Assembly: GCF_003858655.1 (NCBI RefSeq)
Contig: NZ_RQXV01000006.1
Location: 1 to 64,000, forward strand
Source: Amphritea balenae
GTDB lineage: Bacteria > Pseudomonadota > Gammaproteobacteria > Pseudomonadales > Balneatricaceae
Direction of reading: 5' to 3'
DNA length: 64,000 nt
Below are positions 1 to 8,621 of this stretch, piece after piece; positions within the stretch are counted from its first letter, which is position 1; every line of letters starts with the position of its first letter. The position numbers and the translations under genes were made by a program. Below the pieces are notes generated by a model. The model was not told the origin of the DNA, made no database searches, and was given only the letters and a program-made list of their open reading frames with translations.

Positions 1-200
1 GGCTGTCTCAAGCGAGGAAGCGCATTCTACACTGGGGGCGCTGGGAGTCAACAGGGAGGCACGAAAATAGTGGAATTTTTATGAAAAAGTCCGAATTTCG
101 AGGTGGCTCGCCGCCAAACGCCACTTATCGCTTGCAGAGCCTTCTATATAGCTATGTGAAAGCGCACTTCGTATGCGCATTAACTACGAGCACTTTCTCT

Positions 201-240
201 TTAAACAATAAAACCGCCTGACGGCGGTTTTATTGTTTAA
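201..240. terminator. Perfect 18-bp hairpin terminator downstream of tatC
   Basis: Two 18-base arms (201-218 and 223-240) pair perfectly around a 4-base TGAC loop. The core is ACCGCC/GGCGGT and the outer part is A/T rich, so a U-tract forms in either direction. It lies just beyond the tatC stop on the minus strand and can end the tat operon. It could also serve a plus-strand gene left of the window. In the rest of 1-276 I see no gene. Confidence 0.8.
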
Positions 241-276
241 GCTTTTCTAGTGAGTCAACTTATGACGCTCTACTCT

Positions 277-1092
277 TTATGCGCCCTTATTTTCTTCGTC
301 TTCTTCTACTGCCTCGTCGAACTCATCGTCCAACTCTTCATCGCCAGGCTTTTTCTTATTTGTCAGTACCGCCAACACGATACCCAACTCAAATAGCAGC
401 CACATTGGGAATGCCAATAGTGTCTGAGAAATAACATCAGGGGGTGTCAGCAGCATACCCAAAACAAAGCAGCCAACAATAACGTAGGCCCGTTTTCCAC
501 GCAGGCTCTCCACATTAGTCACGCCACTCCAGACCAATAACAACGTCGCAATAGGAATTTCAAACACTATACCGAATGCAAAAAAGATCTTGAGTACAAA
601 ATTCAGATAACTACTTATGTCGGTCATTACCGCTACATTCTCAGGACCAACACTGGTAAAGAAGCCGAAGATAAGCGGGAATACAACGAAGTAAGCGAAT
701 GCGATGCCTGAATAGAACAACACAATACTGGATGCCAGTAGCGGTACAGCTAAACGCTTTTCGTGCTTGTAGAGTCCTGGAGAGATAAACCCCCAGATCT
801 GGTGCAGAATAAATGGCATTGCCAGGAACAACGACAATACCAGTGTCAGCTTGAACGGCGCAAAAAACGGCGAGGTGACATCCGTTGCAATCATACTGGT
901 CCCCTCTGGCAGCAAGGCTGTCAGAGGTGCAGAGATCATCTCATATAAGTGATTGGCAAAATAAAACAGGCCCAGGAAGATAACCAGTATGACTAACAGT
1001 GCCCGCATCAGGCGAGAACGTAATTCTACCAGGTGTGAGATAAAAGGCTGTTCCGCATCCTGTTCTGGCAGGTCGTGGTTAGGATCAATCAT
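277..1092 (-). CDS. tatC: Sec-independent protein translocase TatC
   Basis: TatC is the polytopic inner-membrane subunit that, with TatB, recognises twin-arginine signal peptides of folded proteins. The 271-residue product shows the expected hydrophobic segments, the N-terminal region [13 protein letters not shown] and the conserved FxxxFKLT loop ([11 protein letters not shown]). Length is typical. The C-terminal tail is unusually acidic (about 25 residues rich in D and E). It is last in tatA-tatB-tatC, and its start overlaps the end of tatB by 8 bp, which suggests translational coupling. A possible client in this window is the twin-arginine-like TRAP binding protein at 53958-55091. Confidence 0.97.
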   Translation of the reverse strand: MIDPNHDLPEQDAEQPFISHLVELRSRLMRALLVILVIFLGLFYFANHLYEMISAPLTALLPEGTSMIATDVTSPFFAPFKLTLVLSLFLAMPFILHQIWGFISPGLYKHEKRLAVPLLASSIVLFYSGIAFAYFVVFPLIFGFFTSVGPENVAVMTDISSYLNFVLKIFFAFGIVFEIPIATLLLVWSGVTNVESLRGKRAYVIVGCFVLGMLLTPPDVISQTLLAFPMWLLFELGIVLAVLTNKKKPGDEELDDEFDEAVEEDEENKGA

Positions 1093-1462
1093 CAGTCTTT
1101 GGTTTTTCCTGTTCTTTAGCTGCCGCTTTTACTGTGGAACTCTGCTCAGTGGGCTGCGAACTTTCTGGAGGCGTAGTTACACTATTCGCTAAGGGAGAAT
1201 CCTCACCCAGCGCTTCATTAAATGGCTGCCGCATCTCATTAAGCTCTTTATCAAGCTCATCTTTCTGCATTGCCACCTGACGCTTCATTTCATCAAGACG
1301 CAGCTCTTCACTGATCTCAGACTGAATACCGCCAAGTGTCCGTCGGGCTTTTCCCACCCACAGACCTACCGTTCGCGCAGCAATAGGTAGCTTATCCGGC
1401 CCTAAGACGACCAGACCAACAACAGCAATAATCAGTAGCTCTGCAAAGCCGATATCAAACAT
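1085..1462 (-). CDS. tatB: Sec-independent protein translocase TatB
   Basis: TatB pairs with TatC in the twin-arginine receptor complex. The 125-residue protein starts [20 protein letters not shown], the typical N-out single membrane helix with the conserved E8 and the G-P hinge ([10 protein letters not shown]). An amphipathic helix and a charged, low-complexity tail rich in E, K, S and T follow. It sits 14 bp downstream of tatA and overlaps tatC by 8 bp, so the three genes form one operon. Confidence 0.96.
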   Translation of the reverse strand: MFDIGFAELLIIAVVGLVVLGPDKLPIAARTVGLWVGKARRTLGGIQSEISEELRLDEMKRQVAMQKDELDKELNEMRQPFNEALGEDSPLANSVTTPPESSQPTEQSSTVKAAAKEQEKPKTDD

Positions 1463-1476
1463 CTGCCAGCTACCTG

Positions 1477-1719
1477 TTATTTGTCAGCTTTAGGCTCTTC
1501 TTTCGCCTTTTCTTTTACTTCAGCATCATCTGCTGCAGTAAATTCAGCATCATTTTCTAGCTTTGCGTCTTCTTTAGGCTCGTCATTCATAGCCTTCTTA
1601 AAACCTTTAACGGCACCGCCTACATCACCACCCAGATTACGTAATTTTTTAGTACCGAACAGCAGTACAACGATTACCAGAATGATTGCCAGCTGCCAAA
1701 GACTGATACCACCTAACAT
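1477..1719 (-). CDS. tatA: Twin-arginine translocase pore subunit TatA
   Basis: TatA oligomers form the transport element of the Tat system. The 80-residue product has the short N-terminal membrane helix ([17 protein letters not shown]), the FGTKKLR hinge, the amphipathic helix with [11 protein letters not shown] and a lysine/glutamate-rich cytoplasmic tail. This is the usual TatA/E arrangement. It is the first gene of the tat operon. The 143 bp between it and hisE probably carries its promoter, but I could not place one with confidence. Confidence 0.95.
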   Translation of the reverse strand: MLGGISLWQLAIILVIVVLLFGTKKLRNLGGDVGGAVKGFKKAMNDEPKEDAKLENDAEFTAADDAEVKEKAKEEPKADK

Positions 1720-1862
1720 ATTCTTTTTCTCCGTTTTACATCTCAGGTAGCTTAGCGCTACCTATTAAATGAATTATTACAAAAACAATTTTCTATTCCG
1801 GGACTATACAACATCAAGCATAGATACAATTGATGATCATCATCCCAGCGGTCAATTAGATG

Positions 1863-2195
1863 CTATTTATCTGCTCTTGATGCTTTTTCTTCAAGACCAG
1901 ACATATCAAATCGACGTGCCAGTTCATTAATTACCGCTTCAGGACGTTCACCCAGGTGCGATAACGCAACTAATGTGTGAAACCACAGGTCTGCAGTCTC
2001 ATAGATAACATCACTATTATCACCACTACTTTGCGCATCCTTTGCCGCCAGTATGGTTTCAGTCGCTTCTTCGCCAACCTTTTCTAAAATCTTATTCAGA
2101 CCCTTAGCATGCAAGCTGGCAACATATGATTTTTCGGCTGTCGCGATTTTACGTTGTTCGAGAATATCGCCTAGCTGATTCAGTACATCACTCAT
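1863..2195 (-). CDS. hisE: Phosphoribosyl-ATP pyrophosphatase
   Basis: HisE hydrolyses phosphoribosyl-ATP to phosphoribosyl-AMP, the second step of histidine synthesis. The 110-residue protein has the MazG-like helical fold motifs: [20 protein letters not shown] with the metal-binding EExxE pattern, and [14 protein letters not shown]. It lies 9 bp downstream of hisI. HisE and HisI are separate proteins here, as in Pseudomonas, and not a bifunctional HisIE. The hisI-hisE-tatABC order is common in pseudomonads and relatives. Confidence 0.95.
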   Translation of the reverse strand: MSDVLNQLGDILEQRKIATAEKSYVASLHAKGLNKILEKVGEEATETILAAKDAQSSGDNSDVIYETADLWFHTLVALSHLGERPEAVINELARRFDMSGLEEKASRADK

Positions 2196-2204
2196 ATTAA
2201 GACC

Positions 2205-2594
2205 TTACTTTTCGTATATCGTTTTAGGGTCTTTCAATACCGGCTCTACAGCCACCCACTCACCCTCTTTCAGGGTTTTATAAAAGCAGTTCTCCCGACC
2301 GGTATGACAAGCAATGCCTCCCAGCTGCTCAACACTAAGCAAGATCACATCATCATCACAATCCAGACGGATATCATGCAGTTGCTGAACATGGCCAGAC
2401 TCTTCACCCTTACGCCATAACTTCTGACGAGAACGTGAAAAATAGATAGCCCGATTTTCCTGAACAGTCAGAGAAAGTGCTTCAGCATTCATCCAGGCAA
2501 CCATGAGTACACGGCCTGTCTGGTGATCCTGGGCGATTGCCGGCACTAAACCATCAGCATTCCACTTAATCTGCTCTAACCACTGTTCTGACAT
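2205..2594 (-). CDS. hisI: Phosphoribosyl-AMP cyclohydrolase
   Basis: HisI opens the adenine ring of phosphoribosyl-AMP, the third step of histidine synthesis. The 129-residue product carries the signature [28 protein letters not shown], the Mg-binding LDCDDDVIL and the zinc-ligand region [11 protein letters not shown]. Length is normal for the stand-alone enzyme. It is followed by hisE after 9 bp and lies about 100 bp downstream of ubiB on the same strand. Confidence 0.96.
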   Translation of the reverse strand: MSEQWLEQIKWNADGLVPAIAQDHQTGRVLMVAWMNAEALSLTVQENRAIYFSRSRQKLWRKGEESGHVQQLHDIRLDCDDDVILLSVEQLGGIACHTGRENCFYKTLKEGEWVAVEPVLKDPKTIYEK

Positions 2595-2699
2595 ATCTAT
2601 CTTCTTTAAAAACTAAGCAGGCAAGGATACCTGATCCCTGCACGCTCTGCTATCCCCGAAATATGGGGCTCAAAAAGTCTAATTGTTTATTGTTTCAGT

Positions 2700-4337
2700 T
2701 TAACGACGTAACAATAAAACCGCTGCAATTCCGCCAAATAACCAGGTTATAGCGGGCAGGTCATTAGCAAGCATAGTCGGATCCTCAACAGCAAAGCCTG
2801 CGGCCAATACCAGACACGCTACTCCCACCCAGCGCCCGCGCTGATTGCCTTGCTGTTTCAGCTCCTGACGGGCAACACTCAGTGCCAGCATATCCCGGCG
2901 TCGGACATCATCCAGGTTTTTCAACTGATGCAGAGCTTCATAGGCCATTTGAGGCAGATGTGGCATTTTATCCAGCCAGTCCGGTGCCTGTTGCTTCATT
3001 GAACGGTAGACAGCTTTTGGCCCCATACGTTCTTTCATCCAACGCTCAAGGAACGGCTGTGCCGTCTGCCAAAGATCCAGATCCGGATACAGCTGGCGCC
3101 CCAAGCCTTCAATATTAAGTAGTGTTTTCTGCAGCAGTACTAACTGTGGCTGCACTTCCATATTGAAACGACGAGCCGTCTGGAACAGCCCCATCAATAC
3201 CAGACCAAAGGAAATATCTTTCAGTGGCTTTTCAAAAATAGGCTCACAGACGCTACGTATCGCAGTTTCGAATGCGTAGACATTGGTATCTTCCGGTACC
3301 CAGCCCGAATCTATATGCAGCTGTGCCACCTGACGATAATCCCGCTGAAAGAAGGCCAGGAAGTTTCGCGCCAGGTAGCTCTGATCTTCTGCTGTCAGCG
3401 AGCCAACAATACCAAAATCTACTGCGATGTATTGCGGTGAGGATGGATTACTACGGGAAACAAAAATATTGCCCGGATGCATATCAGCATGAAAAAAACT
3501 GTCCCGGAATACCTGGGTGAAGAAAATCTCAACACCCTGCTCTGCCAGCTTCTTCATATCCGTATTCTGAGCATTCAACTGATCAACATCAGCCACTGGA
3601 ATACCGTGGATACGCTCCATAACCAAGACATTCTGACGGGTCAGATCCCAGAAAATCTCTGGCACATAGAGAATCGGCGAATTATCAAAGTTACGTCGAA
3701 TCTGAGAACAGTTAGCCGCTTCTTTACGTAGATCTAATTCATCAAAGATAGTAGTTTCATAGTCCGCTACGACTTCGACTGGCCGCAAGCGACGCCCTTC
3801 TGCCCATAGTTTTTCAACCAGATGAGCCAGGGTAAATAGCAGAGCTACATCTTTCTTAATGGTACGCTCGATACCCGGGCGAATAACCTTAACAACGACC
3901 TCTTCTCCATTGTAAAGCAATGCCGCATGGACCTGAGCGACCGAGGCTGAGGCCATCGGCTCAGCACTGAATTCAGCAAACAGCTCTTCCACCGGAGAAC
4001 CTAATGATTGCTCAATAAGCTGCTGTGCATAGGTTCCTGAGAAAGGCGGCACATTATCCTGAAGCTTCTTCAACTCCAATGCCAGGTCATCTGACAACAG
4101 ATCCCTGCGGGTTGAAAGCATCTGACCAAATTTAATAAAAATCGGCCCAAGCTCTTCTAATGCCAGACGTAACCGCTCACCTTCAGACCGGTCCCCTACA
4201 GGGATCAGATAACGCCATACCATTAACGCCAGTAGAAAACGAACATACCAACGCAGGTTCAGCTGATCGAAAAAGGTATCAAGCCGGTACTTGGCAACTA
4301 CCCGTACAATTTTTGAAATTCGGAGAAGACGTCGCAC
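2700..4337 (-). CDS. ubiB: Ubiquinone biosynthesis atypical kinase/ATPase UbiB
   Basis: UbiB is a membrane-bound ADCK/ABC1-family protein needed for aerobic ubiquinone synthesis. The 545-residue product shows the family KxGQ motif (IKFGQ, residues 68-72), the alanine-rich nucleotide loop [11 protein letters not shown], the lysine motif [11 protein letters not shown], the catalytic HADMHPGN segment and VDFGIVG. Two C-terminal hydrophobic segments anchor it in the inner membrane. Length matches the family. The usual partners ubiE and ubiJ are not next to it: a diguanylate cyclase gene lies upstream after a 108-bp gap. Confidence 0.96.
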   Translation of the reverse strand: MRRLLRISKIVRVVAKYRLDTFFDQLNLRWYVRFLLALMVWRYLIPVGDRSEGERLRLALEELGPIFIKFGQMLSTRRDLLSDDLALELKKLQDNVPPFSGTYAQQLIEQSLGSPVEELFAEFSAEPMASASVAQVHAALLYNGEEVVVKVIRPGIERTIKKDVALLFTLAHLVEKLWAEGRRLRPVEVVADYETTIFDELDLRKEAANCSQIRRNFDNSPILYVPEIFWDLTRQNVLVMERIHGIPVADVDQLNAQNTDMKKLAEQGVEIFFTQVFRDSFFHADMHPGNIFVSRSNPSSPQYIAVDFGIVGSLTAEDQSYLARNFLAFFQRDYRQVAQLHIDSGWVPEDTNVYAFETAIRSVCEPIFEKPLKDISFGLVLMGLFQTARRFNMEVQPQLVLLQKTLLNIEGLGRQLYPDLDLWQTAQPFLERWMKERMGPKAVYRSMKQQAPDWLDKMPHLPQMAYEALHQLKNLDDVRRRDMLALSVARQELKQQGNQRGRWVGVACLVLAAGFAVEDPTMLANDLPAITWLFGGIAAVLLLRR

Positions 4338-4445
4338 TACAGGTGTTTTCCGTTGTGAGTTATTCAGGCCCTGGGCTGGTAATGCCGCCGGTTACGACCC
4401 GTTAGGTTGAGAGCTGCATCATACCCGAGTCTAACCACTAAATCT

Positions 4446-5990
4446 TTAACCCAGCTCAATCCGGTTGCGGCCATTACCTTTTGCGCTATACAGTGCTTTA
4501 TCTGCACGGGCGAAAAGAGATTCAACGGTATCACCTTCCTGAATTTCGGCAACACCGAACGACATTGTAATTTGTACCGGCTTACCATGAAAATTAAACG
4601 GACTGCTCTCAATCGCTTTACGAATTTTATCAACACCCTGAGCCGACTTCTCGGCATTGGTTGAAGGCATCAGAATAACAAATTCCTCTCCGCCATAACG
4701 GGCAACGAAGTCAGTCGTCCGGCATTTACGGGTCAGAACATTTGCGATAAGTTTTAGCACTTTATCCCCGGCCTGGTGACCGAAGCTGTCGTTGATACGT
4801 TTAAAATGATCAAGATCCGCCACCACTATTGAGAAATGGTGCTGATAGCGCTTCCACCGTTCGAACTCAGCCTCAATCTGATCATCATATCCGGCTCTGT
4901 TTGGCAGCGATGTAAGTGCATCGGTCATGGCGCGCTGCCGTTCAGTTTCGATATGCTCCGTCATTAACTGAGTCTGTTGCTCCATCTGTTCAAGACGGCT
5001 GTTCATCTGCTCATATCGCTTTTGAAGCTGTTTCTCGCGATCTTCTTCATTACGCTTATACGCATCGACAGATTCAACAATATTTAGCAATTGCGATGAC
5101 ACTTCATTTTTCAGTTCATGCAGGTCATGGGAATTACTAACCGCCAGACTAATAGCCTGAACATCATGATGAATATCCTGACTAAGCTTAGCGGCCTGAC
5201 CGTTTGCCAGATCTTCTTTCTGGTTTTCAATCAGATAAGCCTGAACTTCAGCCAACTGCCCGGTAAGATTAAGCAGATAGTTTTCGAAGTCCGCACTATT
5301 GTTGTTGCTTAAGGTAGCAATAAGTTTAACCAGATCCTGAATAATCTCTGGCAATCCGGCTAGCGTGAGCCCCTCTTCAATTCGTCTAGCAAGGTCGCGA
5401 GACTTTGGCGTCTCATCCTTACTGATACATAAGCCCGTTAGCAAGCTAAGCAACTCAACACCTATTTGTTGCAGCAGTTTGCTGTCATCAGCATGTGCAG
5501 CATCAGAGCTGTTGGCTGTAACATTCAGTGTTTCGCTCAGATCTGTTGTTAAAAGCGGTGCCTGAAGGGCAACCAGATCGTTGAGAATGCCGGGTAAAGC
5601 GCCTTCCTTCGCTCGTAGAGACACCAGCGCAGATTCAGCTTTTGTAAGACGCTCTATACTCAACTCGGTGGTTAATTGCAGGCGTAACTGGCGAATCCAC
5701 TTATGCAGTGCCTGTAACAGATCGGTATTATGCTTCTCATGCTCTATACCTACAGTGCGTAGCTGTTTTTCTACCAACTGGAAAGTATCTTCATTCTGCA
5801 CGTCCTGACCATTCTTTAGCTGTTCACAAAGCGCCGCTAAAGCGCGATCCAACAGTTCAGACCGTCCTTCAAGCGCCCCGGACATCTGATAAACAAGATG
5901 ATCAAGTGACCTATCATTCAGCCGCTCTTGAACCGCATCCATATCAGCCGCCAACTGTTTATACTTCTCTTTCCAGTCGTCCTGTTCCAT
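4446..5990 (-). CDS. Diguanylate cyclase, probable DgcP-type
   Basis: Predicted to make c-di-GMP from two GTP. The N-terminal ~330 residues are helical and contain a coiled coil but no recognised sensor or membrane segment. The GGDEF domain follows: DALTSLPNRAGYD, VADLDHFKRINDSFGHQAGD and the active site GGEEF at 433-437. The inhibitory I-site RTTD lies at 424-427, so product feedback is likely. In Pseudomonas the gene next to dsbA and cc4 encodes DgcP, a polar cyclase linked to FimV and type IV pili. The same neighbourhood here suggests an ortholog, though this 514-residue protein is shorter than I recall for DgcP. Cyclase activity is well supported; the orthology is inferred. Confidence 0.88.
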   Translation of the reverse strand: MEQDDWKEKYKQLAADMDAVQERLNDRSLDHLVYQMSGALEGRSELLDRALAALCEQLKNGQDVQNEDTFQLVEKQLRTVGIEHEKHNTDLLQALHKWIRQLRLQLTTELSIERLTKAESALVSLRAKEGALPGILNDLVALQAPLLTTDLSETLNVTANSSDAAHADDSKLLQQIGVELLSLLTGLCISKDETPKSRDLARRIEEGLTLAGLPEIIQDLVKLIATLSNNNSADFENYLLNLTGQLAEVQAYLIENQKEDLANGQAAKLSQDIHHDVQAISLAVSNSHDLHELKNEVSSQLLNIVESVDAYKRNEEDREKQLQKRYEQMNSRLEQMEQQTQLMTEHIETERQRAMTDALTSLPNRAGYDDQIEAEFERWKRYQHHFSIVVADLDHFKRINDSFGHQAGDKVLKLIANVLTRKCRTTDFVARYGGEEFVILMPSTNAEKSAQGVDKIRKAIESSPFNFHGKPVQITMSFGVAEIQEGDTVESLFARADKALYSAKGNGRNRIELG

Positions 5991-6120
5991 CTCGTACCTT
6001 CCAACGAACTAACACTATCAGCCCATGTTAGGCCAATGAGGGGGGAGCAAGCCAGCCCTCTTAACAAAGACAATACCCATAGTGCTGAAAAAACACCCAA
6101 CCCCCAACACCCAGACATAA

Positions 6121-6144
6121 AAAAAGCCGCATTAGCGACTTTTT
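6121..6144 (-). terminator. Rho-independent terminator of dsbA
   Basis: Arms 6121-6130 and 6135-6144 pair around a 4-base loop, with one G-U wobble in the RNA. On the minus strand the hairpin is followed by a T-rich run just past the dsbA stop codon. Confidence 0.7.
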
Positions 6145-6159
6145 AACAGCAGGCGCTAA

Positions 6160-6783
6160 TTACAGCGCAGCACGCTCTTTTTCGATCAGGAACTGAGCAA
6201 CTTTCAACATACCCACATGACCACCCGCTGTTTCAGCAGTAATTCGATACTTACCGTTGACGATCAGCGTTGGCACACTCTGAATACCGTAACCATTCAA
6301 TTTAGCAGCGCCCTGATTCATACGCATATTAACCGCAAATGACTGATTCATCTTAGTGAACTTGTCTTTATCGACGCCCAGATCCGCATAAAAGTCAGCC
6401 AGATCTTCAAGGCTGCGGAAACGACGGCGCTCTTTATGCAGCGCATCAAAGGTTGCCTGATGGGTCTTCTCGATAACATTCATCAGATCCGCAGAATAGT
6501 ATGCCCGCGCCAACGGCTCCCATGAACGTGAAAAGACAACCGGAACCCGAACAAAAGCAACATCTTCTGGTTGCTGCTGGCTCCAGCTATGCAACATAGG
6601 CTCAAAGCTGGCACAGTGTGGGCAGAGGTAACCAAAAGCTTCTGTCACTTCAACTTTGCCTTTATCAACCGTCGGCACTGGTCGTGCGATCTCTTCATAA
6701 TGGGTGCCTGCCAGGTAGCCTTCAGCCTGTGCAAACACAGCGCTGACCATTAGCATTAATCCAAAACCCAGCTTTTTAAACAT
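6160..6783 (-). CDS. dsbA: Thiol:disulfide interchange protein DsbA
   Basis: DsbA is the periplasmic oxidase that introduces disulfide bonds; type IV pilins and PilY1-type proteins are typical substrates. The product has a signal peptide (MFKKLGFGLMLMVSAVFAQA), the thioredoxin-fold active site CPHC in GYLCPHCASFEP, and the cis-proline segment GIQSVPTLIVNGKY. I chose the ATG at 6783, because an upstream in-frame ATG at 6807 would put eight extra residues before a standard signal peptide. It lies downstream of the cytochrome c4 gene, separated by a terminator. Confidence 0.95.
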   Translation of the reverse strand: MFKKLGFGLMLMVSAVFAQAEGYLAGTHYEEIARPVPTVDKGKVEVTEAFGYLCPHCASFEPMLHSWSQQQPEDVAFVRVPVVFSRSWEPLARAYYSADLMNVIEKTHQATFDALHKERRRFRSLEDLADFYADLGVDKDKFTKMNQSFAVNMRMNQGAAKLNGYGIQSVPTLIVNGKYRITAETAGGHVGMLKVAQFLIEKERAAL

Positions 6784-6875
6784 GATATCTCTCCAGAACC
6801 TTAACAAATCAATCTCTTATGACCGGTCTATCTGCACCAAGTTCATCCTCAGAGCAAATTATTTTCAGCAATAAA

Positions 6876-6897
6876 AAAGGCAGCTTACGCTGCCTTT
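6876..6897 (-). terminator. Rho-independent terminator of the cytochrome c4 gene
   Basis: Perfect 9-bp arms AAAGGCAGC/GCTGCCTTT (6876-6884 and 6889-6897) enclose a TTAC loop. On the minus strand a T-run follows. It separates the cytochrome gene from dsbA. Confidence 0.85.
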
Positions 6898-6917
6898 CCT
6901 TATCCTGAGCTGAACGC

Positions 6918-7520
6918 TTAGTTCAGACCCTGAATGTAGCTAGAAACAGCCTGAATTTCTTTATCACTCATCTTAGCAGCGATATCACGCATCATCTTGC
7001 CAGGATCGTTGTTACGCTCCTCATTACGGAAGTTTTTCAGCTGCTTCTCTGTGTACTGTGCATGCTGTCCACCCAACTGTGGGAAGGCAGCAGATGCCAG
7101 ACCTGCTCCGTTAGGGCCGTGACAAGCTGTACAGGCAGAAATACCTTTTGACTCAATACCGGCGCGGTAAATTTTCTCACCCGCTTTGACCAGGTCGGCT
7201 TTGGCTGCTCCGATCTGAACAGTGTTAGATGCGAAATACGCTGAGATATCTGCCATATCCTGATCACTCAGGGCAGTCAGCATACCTGTCATTTCAACAA
7301 CCGGACGGCTGCCATCTTTAATTTCCTGCATCTGTTTCAGCAGGTAACGCTCATTTTGGCCAGCCAGCTTTGGAAAGTTTCCAATTGCGCTGTTGCCATC
7401 AACACCATGACAAGCTGCACAAATAGCTGTTTTGCTTTTTCCTGCAGCAGCATCACCGGCCGCATGTGCAACACCCGTGATACCTACGCTTACCAGTAAG
7501 GCGATCAGTAGTTTATTCAT
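6918..7520 (-). CDS. Diheme cytochrome c4
   Basis: A periplasmic electron carrier of the c4 family, generally an electron donor to terminal oxidases. The 200-residue protein has a signal peptide (MNKLLIALLVSVGITGVAHA) and two tandem class I cytochrome domains. The heme sites are CAACH at 34-38 and CTACH at 130-134. Candidate axial methionines lie in the EMTGMLTALSD region and in DPGKMMRDIAAKMSD. The location between dsbA and engB matches the cc4 locus of Pseudomonas. Confidence 0.94.
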   Translation of the reverse strand: MNKLLIALLVSVGITGVAHAAGDAAAGKSKTAICAACHGVDGNSAIGNFPKLAGQNERYLLKQMQEIKDGSRPVVEMTGMLTALSDQDMADISAYFASNTVQIGAAKADLVKAGEKIYRAGIESKGISACTACHGPNGAGLASAAFPQLGGQHAQYTEKQLKNFRNEERNNDPGKMMRDIAAKMSDKEIQAVSSYIQGLN

Positions 7521-7724
7521 CGACTAATCCAGACTCTTGCTATAAATTGCGAACGGTTTCTGCTGCAACCTGACCCTCATCAGATTGAAACAGGGCGACC
7601 TCACCAACTCCTGGGCTGGCGTAATAAACCAGCCACAGGTAGAATTCCGGCGGCATTATAACCTAATATCCATACAAACTGGAACGATAATGTCTGTATT
7701 TACAGGCGCATAGGCAAAAAGTAT

Positions 7725-8357
7725 ATGTCCCAACCCCAGATTCAGTACCATTTGAGCCGATTTAATACCAGCGCCAGCAAGCTGAGCCAGTGCCCTGAAG
7801 ATAGCGGTGCCGAAGTTGCGTTTGCCGGTCGTTCCAACGCGGGTAAATCCAGCGCAATCAATACCTTAACTAACGCAAAGCTGGCCCGCACCAGTAAAAC
7901 ACCTGGCCGTACGCAGCTGATCAATTTCTTTGACACCAATGTCGAAGGCGCACGTATAGTCGACCTTCCGGGTTATGGTTACGCCAAAGTACCCATCGCA
8001 ATGAAGGTTCACTGGCAAAAGCATCTTGATGACTATTTGCAGAATCGTGACTGCCTCAAAGGAGTTGTTCTGATGGTCGATATCCGTCACCCACTCAAAG
8101 AATTTGACCAGATGATGATTCAGTGGTGTCAGCAGGCAAATATGCCGCTGCATATACTCCTGACCAAGGCGGACAAACTGAAAAAAGGCCCGGCCCAGAA
8201 TGCAGTACTAAAGCTGAAACGGGATCTTGATGCTAAAAACAATCCTCTGATCAGTATCCAGTCATTTTCTGCGCTGAAAAAAAACGGCGTTGAACAACTT
8301 CGTGACAGACTGAACAACTGGTTATTAGAAGAGGCTTCCGGCGACTCAGAAGAGTAA
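7725..8357 (+). CDS. engB: Ribosome biogenesis GTP-binding protein EngB (YihA/YsxC)
   Basis: A TRAFAC-class GTPase needed for late assembly of the large ribosomal subunit. The 210-residue product has G1 GRSNAGKS (35-42), G3 [11 protein letters not shown]4 TKADK and G5-like SFSALKKNG. Size is normal. It is transcribed away from the cytochrome gene and towards polA. A strong shared hairpin terminator lies 28 bp past the stop. Confidence 0.96.
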   Translation: MSQPQIQYHLSRFNTSASKLSQCPEDSGAEVAFAGRSNAGKSSAINTLTNAKLARTSKTPGRTQLINFFDTNVEGARIVDLPGYGYAKVPIAMKVHWQKHLDDYLQNRDCLKGVVLMVDIRHPLKEFDQMMIQWCQQANMPLHILLTKADKLKKGPAQNAVLKLKRDLDAKNNPLISIQSFSALKKNGVEQLRDRLNNWLLEEASGDSEE

Positions 8358-8385
8358 TTATTACAACTCGCCAGAGACTCCGAAC

Positions 8386-8422
8386 AAAAACGGCCGACAT
8401 TCTCAGAATGTCGGCCGTTTTT
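8386..8422. terminator. Bidirectional 17-bp hairpin terminator between engB and polA
   Basis: Arms 8386-8402 and 8406-8422 are perfectly complementary around a 3-base loop, with A5/T5 at the outer ends. It can end engB on the plus strand and the polA side (or a small RNA) on the minus strand. Confidence 0.9.
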
Positions 8423-8520
8423 ATTACTCGCTGTATCACTCAGTGCTACAAAAAGAAGCTCCCGGAATCATAAAGGGGAACAAAATGATTGCGAGAGCTT
8501 GAACGCATGCTTGTTATTAT
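8386..8520 (-). ncRNA. Candidate Spot 42/ErsA-like small RNA between polA and engB
   Basis: In enterics spf (Spot 42), and in Pseudomonas ErsA, lie between polA and engB on the polA strand. This gap holds a compatible structure on the same strand. A two-part stem (8456-8461 with 8495-8500, and 8466-8471 with 8485-8490) displays a 13-nt loop that reads UUUGUUCCCCUUU in the RNA. A strong terminator (8422-8386) ends the transcript. A CATAAT sequence at 8521-8516 could be a -10, but no good -35 is seen. The 5' end given is a guess. The call rests on synteny plus structure, not on sequence identity to a known RNA. Confidence 0.5.
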
Positions 8521-8621
8521 GAGAGCCACCCTTGGCAAGGACTGTGAAAATGACCCTCAATTATTCTGAGCGAATTATCTGGTAAAAGTTCCCCTGGCCA
8601 GGTAACTACAGCTCGATAGCA

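Noticed and set aside
1-200. End of a structural RNA or gene at the left edge
   Set aside because: The sequence shows no tRNA or rRNA signature and no convincing reading frame. Only the hairpin at 201-240 is supported.
4364-4657. Minus-strand frame overlapping the end of the diguanylate cyclase gene
   Set aside because: It lies in another frame of a clear GGDEF domain, has no motif and is Arg/Val-rich without a ribosome site. It is a shadow of the real gene.
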